A stretch of 64,000 bases of DNA from Taudactylus pleione (taxonomy: Eukaryota; Chordata; Amphibia; Anura; Myobatrachidae): the NCBI GenBank assembly GCA_031769625.1, contig JAUIMM010000124.1:3734501-3798500 (forward strand), read 5' to 3'. Within the stretch, counting starts at the first letter, position 1; the number at the start of each line of letters is the position of its first letter. A model generated the notes under the pieces. It worked only from the letters and a program-made list of their open reading frames with translations. It did no database searches and was not told where the DNA came from. A program made the position numbers and the translations under genes. Positions 32,358 to 42,020 of the stretch are shown here, in pieces.

Positions 32358-32761
32358 GGTCTCGGGGCTTCTCCAGTTCGGTTATTGGTACGATGCTCAG
32401 GGCACGCAAGCCTGCTTCAGCACGGATTTATCACAGAGTGTGGCACACTTACTTTCAGTGGTGTGAGTCCAGACTTTGTGATCCTCAGGTGTTCCGAGTT
32501 TCTAGGATCTTGGAATTTCTTCAGTCAGGATTGGATCTCGGCTTACGCCTTGCATCTCTGAAGGTTCATGTGTCCGCCTTGTCCGTGTGGTTTCAACGGC
32601 GGATTGCAATACTACCAGACGTTCACACCTTTTTCCAAGGTGTTCTCAGGATCCAGCCTCCCTTTGTGCCTCCTGTGGCTCCTTGGGACTTGGCGGTGGT
32701 GCTACGGGTCCTGCAGGGTCCTCCGTTTGAGCCTCTTGAGGCGGTGGAGCTCAAGGGCTGA
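30512..32761 (+). CDS. Long overprinted open frame leading into the recombinase
   Basis: 749 codons open in the frame of the recombinase. For its first ~590 codons it overlaps RT/RNase H in another frame and encodes a Gly/Ser/Arg-rich sequence without known domains. From about 32330 it becomes recognisable recombinase (SARIYHRVWHTYFQWC). It ends at a stop created by a 1-bp loss near 32755. The same overprinted frame is largely open in copy A (6172 onward) and for 184 codons in old copy C (1434-1988). Overlap of RT and recombinase ORFs is known for DIRS-1. Whether the overlapped part is translated is unknown. Confidence 0.4.
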   Translation: MLAQYHHGCLGSRSGLPGVRPVFSAQTTPPVFLHKSFSEQDQGVTGSGGYRVLAESRGHCSRSSITTRDGVLFVSVSGAETQWFSSPYPQLEVSEQIPQSSQVQDGNVTFHHSGDGTGGLHGVPGHPGRLPPCSDSIFTPAVSEVRYPSTPLSVPGATLWSLHGTEGVHEDYGGHGRTSSEPECTAAAVPGRPPVAGELTGGTASTSPPDDRLPASTRVVDKLEKVLSDSITADGSFGSPAGFASAKDLPDSGEGRLTTAADTQLPEPLPPVGPFGYESSGVHGVDIRHGGICPVPFPAPAGADSIRMERVTSPDPLSGAGVVSGRSAIFGLVASDSSSGRGAPILDPGLGPAHDGCQSPGLGGSDRLFVASGSLVSGRSTSPHQHPGTAGSIQGPAVVRPRSSRKGGTGAVRQRHHGGVYQSPRRNSQSGSDVGGVSYPVLGGGSHSSDLGGLHPRSPQLGGGLPQPSRRASRGMVASPRGVSATRGQVGTAGAGLDGLPSQSQVARLRVKDKRRRCKSGGRAVGDMDVSPGVSVSSDIPASSGSAEIQAGRRHARAGSSGVAQTSLVLRSEEPLHRRSVPSSSTSGPVVSGALPLPGSGSAVFDGVALETAVLRSRGFSSSVIGTMLRARKPASARIYHRVWHTYFQWCESRLCDPQVFRVSRILEFLQSGLDLGLRLASLKVHVSALSVWFQRRIAILPDVHTFFQGVLRIQPPFVPPVAPWDLAVVLRVLQGPPFEPLEAVELKG

Positions 32762-33372
32762 CATTTAAGACGGTTTTTCTCCTGGCAATTGCTTCGGCCA
32801 GGAGGGTGTCTGAATTGGGGGCGCTTTCCTGTCGCCCTCCTTTCCTGATTTTTCACCAGGACAGAGCGGTGCTCCGCACTCGTCCTGAGTTTTTGCCCAA
32901 AGTGGTCTCGAATTTCCATATTAATCAGGAACTTGTTGTGCCAGCTTTTCAGTCCCCTGATCTTTCAGCTGGTGAGACTTCCTTAGATGTGGTCCGGGCG
33001 CTTAGAATTTATGTAGACCGGACGGCTTCGGTTAGGAAGTCTGATTCCTTGTTTATCCTCTTTGGTTTTCACAAGAGGGGTTGGCCTGCCAACAAACAAA
33101 CGTTAGCCCGTTGGCTTCGTTCCGTTATTTGTGAGGCTTATGCACAGGAGGGCTTACCTGTGCCAGCCTCTGTTAAGGCTCATTCCACTCGTTCTGTGGG
33201 TCCCTCTTGGGCTGCTAGACGTGGCGCTTCTGCTGTTCAGCTGTGTAGGGCGGCCACTTGGTCTTCAATTCAAATGTTTTTGAGGTTCTATGCGTTTGAC
33301 ACCTTTGCCTCTCAGGATGCATCCTTTGGGCGCCGGGTACTCCTTTCAGCACAGGAGCGTCCCCGCCCTTAG
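32340..33372 (+). pseudogene. DIRS tyrosine recombinase (copy B), one frameshift
   Basis: N-terminal core-binding part: SARIYHRVWHTYFQWC, VFRVSRILEFLQ, LRLASLKVHVSAL. Near 32755 one base is missing compared with copy A (AAGGGC against AAGTGGC), which ends the frame. The catalytic part continues in the next frame: box I with ASARRVSELGAL (about 32788), the HxxR motif HSTR (33181), AATWSS with W at the second histidine position, and the tyrosine motif FLRFYAFD (about 33280). The break is small, so this copy looks only recently inactivated in this gene. Confidence 0.88.
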
Positions 33373-33393
33373 TTTACTGCTTTGGGACATCCC

Positions 33394-33503
33394 CAAGGTC
33401 AACCCTGTGGACCCCCTATGGACCCTGAAGTAGAAAACAAGAGATATGGTAAGAACTTACCTTTGTTATCTCTGTTTCTACGAAGTCCATAGGGTCCACA
33501 GGG
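33394..33503 (+). repeat. Internal complementary region of DIRS B
   Basis: The first part (AAGGTCAACCCTGTGGACCC to CCCTGAAGTAG) is the exact complement of the element's left end. It is joined directly to AACAAGAGATATGGTAAGAA and following bases, the complement of the right end down to GTCCATAGGGTCCACAGGG. This is the DIRS-1 arrangement in which the region aligns both ends so that a circular DNA can be closed. The junction read as a circle is CTTGTTTTCTACTTC. Confidence 0.93.
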
Positions 33504-33650
33504 CGCCCGCCCTGACGCACCTGGCTTCAAATGGGCTGTGTGGCTTGTCACCGGTTTTCCGTCTCCTATTGCTGTGAGTATGGTTTCTTGTGTGTTCCAG
33601 TCTTCCTTCTCTCTGTTCCATATTCTCCTCCGGCCTAGGCTGCTTACCAA

Positions 33651-33835
33651 CTGAGGTGCCTGTGGCTCGGGGGCGGGGTATAGAGGAGGACCCAAGTGCA
33701 TCCTGGGAGCTAAAGGCTTAACTGTGTGGTGCCCATGGATCCTGTTCCAGCTATAACCCCAAGGTCAACCCTGTGGACCCTATGGACTTCGTAGAAACAG
33801 AGATAACAAAGGTAAGTTCTTACCATATCTCTTGT
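33651..33835 (+). repeat. Right inverted terminal repeat of DIRS B
   Basis: Complement of the left repeat up to about 33799, then right-end-specific GAAACAGAGATAACAAAGGT, the hairpin GGTAAGTTCTTACC and ATATCTCTTGT. It ends about 10 bp before the NDUFAF7 exon and supplies its likely branch point and part of its pyrimidine tract. Confidence 0.92.
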
Positions 33836-33845
33836 TATTTTACAG
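33815..33845 (+). promoter_or_regulatory. NDUFAF7: 3' splice region of last NDUFAF7 intron, mostly DIRS-derived
   Basis: The sequence is AGTTCTTACCATATCTCTTG followed by TTATTTTACAG. TTCTTAC fits the branch point consensus, with the A 23 nt before the exon. Everything up to about 33835 is DIRS right end; only the last 7-10 bases are ancestral intron. The acceptor is ATTTTACAG|GTTCTT. Confidence 0.65.
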
Positions 33846-34049
33846 GTTCTTTTGGAAAAAAATAAAGATGTAACTATTCAACAACAGTTATTACAGAGCT
33901 ACAGTTTTCTTATGGATCCAGATAAAATGGGAGAGCGCTTTAAATTTTTTTCCATGTTTCCAGATGGCAGACTGAAAAGCAGTGATAATGAAAGTCCTAA
34001 TGCGCATGTTCAGCCTATAGCTGGATTTACCCCATTACAAATGAGCTGA
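33846..34049 (+). CDS. NDUFAF7: NDUFAF7 last coding exon
   Basis: 67 codons plus TGA, phase 0. Encodes QQLLQSYSFLMDPDKMGERF and KFFSMFPDGRL, matching the conserved QQLLQGYDMLMNPKKMGERF-type end of vertebrate NDUFAF7, and ends with an AGF segment near the C terminus. No frame damage despite the adjacent retroelement. The four exons seen add up to 211 residues of the C-terminal half. Confidence 0.93.
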   Translation, partial: VLLEKNKDVTIQQQLLQSYSFLMDPDKMGERFKFFSMFPDGRLKSSDNESPNAHVQPIAGFTPLQMS

Positions 34050-36480
34050 TATGATGAAATGAAATGTGTTCAAGAGACAGTGTGTGCAGAGTTGTAACAA
34101 ATGGTAATCTTCACTTAGACAGCAATGTATAACTGTTGAATGTATAGGTTATCTCTTTGTAGTATGAATGTTTATGAAAAACAATGCAGGTTTTAAGACA
34201 TTAAATGCAAACAAAGCAAAAGTTATGATGCATAAGATGTTGATGCAGATCGGAGTGGAGAGGCACACAAAGGCGAAGGGAACAATTATAGCTCATCTGT
34301 ACTATGTGAATGGAAGTCTACTTGTTCCATTGTTTGGGTTTACTGCATAAAATGCATTGGGAAGTCTACAGTGAGCTCTAAGGCTTCATACCTACTAGTG
34401 TTTTTAACATTACCTAAAAGCATGAAAAGGGATATTTTACTAGAAATAATCATAAGTTAGTTGAAAAACATTTGTGTTTTACCTACATTATGCATTTTTT
34501 TTTCAGCTATTTCTTGGTTACCACAGTTAAACACATTGTAAAAGGCTGCATTTTCAATGCTCATAAAGCCCTTCAGGTTACAAAACTGTTTCTAAATACT
34601 TTGGGTCACAAATCATGTATAGATAGTGTGGATGCTCAGGTGTACTATGGGATTGACTGACACGCAGAGCAGAGATGTGGAGTCTAACGTGCCAGTAGTT
34701 TTTGCCAGGGACTCCCACAAGGCACTTTGGGCTTCGCTGCCGCAAACACGCAGGTCGTGGCCCTCTGCCGGGGTTCCTAAGTAGACACTGGATCAGGAAG
34801 CAGTATTAGAGGCCAGAGAGCGTGCGGCTGCGAAGACGTCTGAGTGCTGGGAACCAGATGTGCAGTCACGGAACAGGTTATAACGTAGGAAAACCGGAGC
34901 CAAAACAAGGAATTACTAAGTGCAGTACCAGGGACGAGATGGAAACATGTTAGGGGAAATAGCTGAGGTCATAAACGGAATGTCAAATTAATAGCACTGA
35001 GCTTGCACAGGAAAGCTGGAGTAAGGACTTGGACCTAATACTCTGGCACTTGTCAGTGCCTAGAGACTCACTTTTAAGTGGAGGAGCTTCAAATTTGGTG
35101 CCAAACGTGACATCTTGTTCCGCATGCATTCCCCTTTAATATTCAAACAGATCGTCCGTAGGTGAGCTCTGGGGTCCAATGCACTGTGACACATTAGCTT
35201 TCACCAATCCACTGTTAGGAAAATAGTATACAAATGGAGAAAACTGAACAGCTTTATTACTCTTAGCAGGAGTGGTCCTCAAAGAAAACAGAATTTCAAG
35301 AGCAAAATATAGAACGTCAAGGATCTTGCACTGGCTAGTGTCTTTGTTCACGGGTCCACCATCAGGCAAACACTAAACAAAATTGATGTGCATGAGTGGA
35401 TTGCAAGAAAGAAATCACTACAGATATGTCCATATACACCTATCATCCAATCACACCAAATAGCCCATCTTAGCTTGCCACAAACTTTGTAACTTGGCTG
35501 CGCCAAAACACTAATCCTACAAACGTAGTACATTATAAGCAAACTAAGGTGCAAAACTGAGGAAAAAGTATTCAGTCTGTGTAAAAAGGCAAGGCAGGTC
35601 CGATCCGAGTGACCTGCGCTATTCATCATTGTGCTTTATCTGTGACTTTATACCAATCCTTTGTGACAAAAGAAAAAATGTTAAGTACCTAATACACTAT
35701 ATGTGTACTAAAACGCGAAGTTGACAAAAAGTGCATAGCACGGGTATTGTGCCAGGTGTTTTGTGCGGCAAGGCGCAAAATGGAATGTTGTAGGAGAACA
35801 CATCTGCACTTTCCAACAAAAACATTGCTGCCATTTAAAGTTTTCTAAAAAAACATTCGTATGAGTGAAAAGACTTCTAGGACAATATACTGTAGACAGA
35901 TAAGTTTGAAACACAACTTTTTGGCCTTAAGGAGAAATATATTTGGAGAGAAACAAACACCATATCCCATCAGTAAAACACTGTGTTGGCAGTATTATGG
36001 TTTTATTCCTCCAGGACCAAGACTGCTTGCTTTCAATGATAGATTTATGAATTTTGGATTTCTACAAGAAAATTTGAATGTATTGTGACAAGAATCACAA
36101 AGACCGGGTAAAATCCCCACAGGCAGTGCAGTGTTCACAGGCAAGATGTTACAGGCTGGTACACAGAATCACCAAACAGCAATACAGTTCTTTTAGTGGA
36201 CTCACAGGTCCAGGATCCCTAACACTAGTCACCCCCTGGTCTATAACCTGGGCATCTATTTCACAGTCAGGATCAGTTTCCCAGTGTCTCTGCAGCTCTT
36301 TTACCAGTCTCACACAGGTGTCTGTAATCAGCTGCCTTTCCAGGCTCAAACTTACACACACAAACCCTGGCCTGGATCTGACAACCTGCCAGTATGTCAG
36401 ATCTATCCTGTCCTTACCACAGTATCCATTCATGAACTGAGACTCAAGAGAAGGAGGATCTTCTAGCAAGACAGTGACCC
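34050..36480 (+). other. NDUFAF7 3' UTR and flanking DNA
   Basis: AT-rich sequence follows the stop codon. ATTAAA at 34200-34205 is a possible polyadenylation signal; no AATAAA is close. From about 34650 to 36480 there is mixed unique or repeat-like sequence without recognised coding homology; short open frames on both strands match nothing I know. Confidence 0.5.
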
Positions 36481-36482
36481 TT

Positions 36483-36620
36483 AAGCACACGTCAGTCTAT
36501 GAAATATAAATAGTTACACCAGAAGACATTTCGCATGTTGGACTGGACAAGAAGCACACGTCAGTCTATGAAATATAAATAGTTACACCAGAAGACATTT
36601 CGCATGTTGGACTGGACAAG
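36483..36620 (+). repeat. Perfect 69-bp tandem duplication
   Basis: AAGCACACGTCAGTCTATGA to ACTGGACAAG is present twice head to tail (36483-36551 and 36552-36620) with no difference by eye. Such identity implies a recent duplication or an assembly artefact. Confidence 0.93.
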
Positions 36621-36879
36621 TCAAAGTCCAAATCTTTAATAAATGTTATGGCAGGATTTAAAGCAGGGTTTTTATGCAAGAAAGTCACCAACATCCATGA
36701 GATGGAGCCAGAATTCCTCCAAATTGATGTGTGGAACTGATCAACAATTAAAATAAAGGTTTGATTAAAGTTGCTGCTCAAGGAGGTTACACTAGTTACT
36801 GAATCCTAGGGTTTTCAACACTACAACAATAAGCTTCATAAATGTTTCCATAAAAAGGAGTGGTCCAAGGGTATGTAGT

Positions 36880-37270
36880 CAAGAAGCCGTCGGTCGAAAT
36901 GCCGACCGCTGGCTTCCCGACTGTGGAACCCCAACATGGGAGTAATGATAGGCGTCGAAATCCCTACACCTATCATTATCCACCCGTCGAAATACCGATG
37001 CCTGGCATACTGAACGAAGGTAAGATGTGACGTGGGGGGGAGGGTTAGGTTTAGGGGCTCCCGGGGGGACTTAGGGTTATGCACCCCCCCGGGAGACTTA
37101 GGGTGCGGGGAGGGGGTTTTAGGGTTAGGCACCCCTTAGGGGGGGGAAGAGGGATAGGGATAGCGTACTTACCTGCCCTGTCGGGATCTGCACTGTTTGG
37201 GCTGCCGATTTCGGGATTTCAAACGCCGGGCTCACGTCCGGCTGTCATTCATACCGATCCCGTCCAGAGC
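36880..37270. mobile_element. MITE with telomere-like interior (degenerate copy)
   Basis: Contains CCGTCGGTCGAAATGCCGAC, CCGTCGAAATACCGATG, then repeated GGGTTAGG/TTAGGGTTA blocks between 37040 and 37150, then GTCGGGATCTGC and ATACCGATCCCGTC. It resembles 49010-49355 in order of motifs. No coding capacity. Confidence 0.5.
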
Positions 37271-37449
37271 ACGGCCAAAGCTCATCAGACCTTATGTAGT
37301 CACAGCTGCAATAGACAATCTTTGAGAGAAAAATATGGAGGGAAACAAAGGAATGAAGGGGGGAGGGAAAGAGGTAACAGGAAGAGTACTCACCTGAGAC
37401 CAGGGACCTGAACAGCAATACAGCAGGCTGTTAATGCAGCACAGAGACC

Positions 37450-37800
37450 TAACACTTCCCTACTCCCGCAAGAGAAAGACTAAACACAAGTAGTCGGGGA
37501 ACAAAAATCCTAATTTAGTGGGAAGCGTCAGTATAGCTTCTGATCTCCCTAAAACAGCAACCACTGACCCCAGACTGCGCTGAATGCCTTTATCAGCGCT
37601 GGACAAGAGAATGTCATCAATATCCATATAATTATCAAGTCTAGAAAACCATTTCCTAATTGTGGGTAGAGAAATGGTTCTCCAATGAACCGGAATTACA
37701 TCTTTATCAGCACTTTTGAGATGTTTAAGGAGTGACTTTTTATAGCATAAAATGGGGCCCGTGATCCTATTAAAAAGCCAGAAAGTAGGAAACTCCACCC
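37450..37800 (-). pseudogene. Possible LINE ORF2 C-terminal fragment
   Basis: An open minus-strand frame of 112 codons includes HWRTISLPTIRKWFSRLDNY and FPTFWLFNRI. The WF.RLD.Y pattern recalls the C-terminal region of L1/Tx1 ORF2, but the match is weak and from memory of the family style only. Confidence 0.3.
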
Positions 37801-38448
37801 ATCATCTCCTTGGTCATTTCAGAACCTGTCCCTACAAAATATACAGTATACTCAACTTTTGTCTATGTTTTCAGATGATACCGGTAATTCATCATCTTCA
37901 ACATAAGATGTACTTCATCTTCTGGGGAGCCCTCATTTCAATAACGCCCAGGTCATTCAATTTACATTGCAGGTGCCATGTACTGCAGTCTGTGGTCCAT
38001 GCACGAGCCAAAGAGCCTTTGTCTAAGTCTTGATTTATATACCCTAGTATGGGGTGTTGGCATCTTGCACATGCTCTGTAAGCACTAACATATACTACCA
38101 GACACAGAAATACAGTAATGACGTAATACAGTAATGTCTGAGATAAACTCTCAAAGCCCCTTTGTATAGAGTAACCCATAATGCTTAGCGTCTCTACACA
38201 GCTTACAATGGTCACCCCACTGGAATGTGGCTTACTGTCTACTGATAACACCATATAAGGTATGAAGGGCTCATTATACATCTCTGATAGTGACAGGTAC
38301 AAGTTAGGCCTCAAGGCGATATGACCAATCTATGCAAAGACTGCAACTATATGAATACAATCTCTTTTCAAACCTTAATGGGGCCTAGCACAGGTTGTGT
38401 GTTACAACTTATATGCCCATGTAGAAATTAATTATTTAACCCACTGGT

Positions 38449-38512
38449 TACAATATATATATATATATATATATAATTTATAATATATACACACACACAC
38501 ACACACACACGT
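38449..38512. repeat. (TA)n-(AC)n microsatellite
   Basis: AT dinucleotides at 38453-38476 and an AC run at 38488-38511 with a short AT-rich joint. Confidence 0.95.
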
Positions 38513-38639
38513 TGGAACCTATAGCATTGGCACATCTCCAACAGTAAATTTTGGGAGCCAAAGACCCCGGGGAATACGTACAAAACCACTAGGGCACTTA
38601 CACCATCTTGATAATATTTTAAACTGGGTCTCAATGAGA

Positions 38640-39120
38640 GAATACTTGTCTGAGAATGTAGTTTGGAAGATTTTATGCCACAGTAAATCTAGGAAGTGCC
38701 TGGAAGGTGTTCTCTATCAAGAGTTTGTACCCCAGACAGTAAATGGAGCAGACAGGAGGGGGCCAAATACAATTTTCAAAGGTGGCTGGGGGTTTAGGGG
38801 CTAGGTCAGGCTTGTTAAGCAATGGTGTCAATGGCGATATTGAGGATGAGAGACAGAGTTGCCTCCAAAGGTGATTCCAACAAACTAGCCTTGAGCTTAT
38901 AGTTGAATGAGAAATATTAGGCAGCCATGGGAGAAATTAGATAGGGACAAAGAGCTTATGTCCTTCAATCAGGGCCGATTGTTTATCTGTCTCCATTCTT
39001 ATCCACTCCATAATCCGTGCTAATACAACAATGTCATGGTATGTGTCAAAATGGGGAGGTTTGAACCCCCTAGGATGTCAACATTGGAAGAGCATATCCT
39101 GTCTGATGTGGTGTCCAATC
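38640..39120 (-). pseudogene. Antisense L1/Tx1-like ORF2 fragment
   Basis: On the minus strand from about 39070: GGLNLPHFDTYHDIVVLARI, then MEWIRMETDKQSAL and LIEGHKLFVPI. GGxNLPxF followed by a W-rich helix is typical of the region after RT in L1-type ORF2 (compare GGINFPNIFIY in the LINE at 52730). Many stops downstream. Confidence 0.65.
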
Positions 39121-39434
39121 CTCCCCACACACACACACAAAATCCCGGACCAGTCAGTGGACATCATGAAACCATTGCTTCGGTATATGTATGGGGAGGC
39201 TAGAAGCAGTAGCGTATGCAGGGGGGTTTCTGAGTTCCACTTCCGGCTTAGGCGCCAATGAGGTGCTGATGATGAGGGTATTTAAGGTGAGCTATATTTT
39301 AATGTATTCGGCCTGATGACAGTGCTAGTAAACATGCACTGAAACGTTGCTTTATTTAAGATGCTGTTATAGTGATTCTTTCAAGTTGCACCACTGGGAG
39401 TGTATCTCTATCTCTCTGCAAGTGTGTGTACTGC

Positions 39435-39485
<51 letters not shown>

Positions 39486-39488
<3 letters not shown>

Positions 39489-41125
39489 TCAGGTCCATAA
39501 ATATTGGGACATTGACAGAATTTTCATATTTTGGCCTCTATTCACCACAATGGCTTTGAATTGAAACAAACAAGATGTGCTTTAACTGCAGACTTTCAGT
39601 TTTAATTTGAGGGTAATTAAATCCAAATCAGGTGAACGGTGTAGGAATTACAACGGTTTCTATATGTGCCTCCCACTTTTTAAGGGGCCAAAAGTAATGG
39701 GACAAACTAAACAATCCTAAATCTAACTTTCACTTTTTAATACTTTGTTGCAAATCCTTTGCAGGCAATTACAGCCTGAAGTCTGGAATGCATAGACATC
39801 ACCAGACGCTGGGTTTCATCCCTGGTGATGCTTTGCCAGGCCTCTACTGCAAATGTCTTCAGTTCCTGCTTGTTCTTGGGGCATTTTCCCTTCAGTTTTG
39901 TCTTCATCAAGTGCAATGCATGCTCAATCGGATTCAGGTCAGGGGATTGACTTGGCCATTGCATAACATTCCACTTTTTAGCCTTAAAAAACTCTTTGGT
40001 TGCTTTTGCAGTATGATTCGGGTCATTGTCCATCTGCACTGTGAAGTGCCGTCCAATGAGTTCTGAAGCATTTGACTGAATATGAGCATATAATGTTGCC
40101 CGAAACACTTCAGAATTCATTCTGCTGCTTTTGTCAGCAGTCACATCATCAATAAATACAAGGGGACCAGTTCCATTGGCAGCCATACATGCCCACGCCA
40201 TGACACTACCACCACCATGCTTCACTGATGAGGTGGTATGTTTTGGATCATGAGCAGTTCCTTTCCTTCTCCATACTCTTCTCTTCCCATCACTCTGGTA
40301 CAAGTTGATCTTTGTCTCATCTGTCCATAGAATGTTGTTCCAGAACTGTAATGGCTTTTTTAGATGTTGTTTGGCAAACTCTAATCTGGTCTTCCTGTTT
40401 TTGTGGCTCACCAATGCTTTACATCTTGTGGTGAACCCTCTATATTCACTCTTGTGAAGTCTTCTCTTGATTGTTGACTTTGACACCTACCTCCTGGAGA
40501 GTGTTCTTGATTTGGCCAACTGTTGTGAAGGGGTTTTTCTTCACCAGGGAAATAATTCTTCTGTCATCCACCACAGTTGTTTTCCGTGGTCTTCTGGGTC
40601 TTTTGGTGTTGCTGAGCTCTCCGTTGCGTTCTTTCTTTTTAAGAATGTTCCAAACAGTTGATTTGGTCACACCTAATGTTTTTGCTATCTTTCTGATGGG
40701 TTTGTTATGATTTTTTAGCCTAATGATGGCTTGCTTCACTGATAGTGACAGCTCTTTGGATCTCATATTGAGAGTCGACAGCAACTGATTCCAAATGCAT
40801 ATGTCACACCTAGAATCAACTCCAGACCTTTTACCTGCTTAATTGATAATGAAATAACGAGGGAATAGCCCACACCTGTCCATGAAATAGCTTTTGAGTT
40901 GATAGTCCCATTACTTTTGGCCCCTTAAAAAGTGGGAGGCACATATAGAAACCGTTGTAATTCCTACACCGTTCACCTGATTTGGATGTAATTACCCTCA
41001 AATTAAATCTGAAAGTCTGCAGTTAAAGCACATCTTGTTGGTTTCATTTCAAAGCCATTGTGGTGGTGAATAGAGGCCAAAATATGAAAATTCTGTCAAT
41101 GTCCCAATATTTATGGACCTGACTG
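39486..41125 (-). mobile_element. Tc1-like transposon with long TIRs
   Basis: 1640 bp, flanked by TA on both sides and inserted in an AT microsatellite. Terminal inverted repeats of about 220 bp begin CAGTCAGGTCCATAAATATT and differ by only a few bases. One transposase gene is on the minus strand. The TIRs, the TA target and the DDE domain fit the Tc1/mariner superfamily. Confidence 0.95.
39737..40784 (-). pseudogene. Tc1-like transposase, one frameshift
   Basis: First part (40784-40446): helix-turn-helix DNA-binding domain, with KQAIIRLKNHNKPIRKIAKT and the basic link RPRRPRKTTVVDDRRI. Second part (40486-39737): DDE domain with WTDETKINLY, VQMDNDPNHTA and SPDLNPIEHALHLMK, i.e. the D, D and E residues in DD34E style. 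A small indel near 40485 separates the two frames. Otherwise intact, about 345 residues in total, the usual Tc1 size. Confidence 0.92.
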
Positions 41126-41126
41126 T

Positions 41127-41161
41127 ATATATATGTATACATGCATATATGTCAGTGTATA

Positions 41162-41209
<48 letters not shown>

Positions 41210-41220
41210 GTGTGTATGTG

Positions 41221-41263
<43 letters not shown>

Positions 41264-41286
41264 TAGAACTCTCCCCCCCCCCCCCC
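41127..41286. repeat. (TA)n/(TG)n microsatellite and C run
   Basis: AT and TG dinucleotide runs between 41127 and 41262 and a run of C at 41272-41287. The left flank of the Tc1-like element (39438-39485) is also an AT run. Confidence 0.9.
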
Positions 41287-41840
41287 CTTAAAAAACCTGC
41301 GTTTGCCCCTGAGAAGGGTGCCAGGAGAGTGCAAGTGGACTTTTCAAACCATCCACCATATGGGAAGGTGCATTCAAATTAAAAGCTACAGATTTTGAAT
41401 AGTTTATCTTGAAGTTAGAGAGTGATCCAAATCTATGGATCTCAGAAACTAAATTAGGAATAGACACAGTTGGGTTGGAGAGATGGCTAGAAAATCATAA
41501 GCAAACAATGGCAGTTTATATTCACATGTACTTTCTCAATAAGTGCTCCCGCTTTTTGTCCAATCCATTTGCAAAACACGAAAACACGTGTGATAATTGC
41601 GAATTGTGAAACTAGCAAAAAGTACAGCACATTTTGGGAAAATCAGTCTGCACCCCATAAAAAGCCTAACTGACACTGGAAATCAAAATAGAAGTGTATT
41701 AATAGCCCTAATAAAAGTATTTTGGGTTCTTAAAGTGAGTCAAAGGGCTGTTATATAATTTTTCACACTTATGCACATGTGCGAAAACTCCATAGGCAGA
41801 AACGGCGAAAGCTTTTCACCATCTCAGAGCAGGTGATAAA

Positions 41841-42020
41841 GGCCCTGATTCAGAGGCGCTCGCTCTGAATCAGGGCGGGCTGGTTTTTTTTTTTTTTACC
41901 GGCCTCCAGGCCACTCGCTAAGCTGTGGGTGACCACCCACAGCTTTAGCCGGCAGCCTGGCGATGGACGCGACCATCAGGCTTGCGACGAGACCCATGTG
42001 GTAGGGTCTCGTCCACCGCA
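41841..42020. mobile_element. Serial-hairpin MITE (copy 2)
   Basis: GCCCTGATTCAGAG paired with CTCTGAATCAGGGC; AGCTGTGGGTGACCACCCAC continuing into AGCT; GCTTGCG/CGCAAGC around GAGACCC..GGGTCTC. The order of motifs follows that of 13017-13330. The right end is not defined; AATCAATT-type AT-rich DNA follows. Confidence 0.55.

Larger units (their letters stand above)
27724..33835 (+). mobile_element. Structurally complete DIRS-like retroelement (copy B)
   Basis: 6.1 kb, in the last NDUFAF7 intron and in the same orientation as the gene. It has inverted terminal repeats, Gag-like ORF, RT/RNase H/Dam-like ORF, tyrosine recombinase region and a full internal complementary region. The left end CTACTTCAGGG follows TTT (27721-27723). 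The right end ATATCTCTTGT is followed by TATTTTACAG, which holds the splice acceptor. GTTATTT occurs on both sides (27717-27723, 33834-33840), so the exact crossover is ambiguous. The Gag and polymerase frames are open; the recombinase has a 1-bp frameshift. Confidence 0.95.

Noticed and set aside
35136..35369. Minus-strand 77-codon frame with FALEILFSLRTTPAKSNKAV
   Set aside because: The text resembles integrase-region phrases of LTR elements, but it is short and isolated and no other retroelement domain is adjacent.
36149..36490. Minus-strand 113-codon open frame downstream of NDUFAF7
   Set aside because: No recognisable domain, no splice or start context, in a repeat-rich flank; not enough to call a gene.
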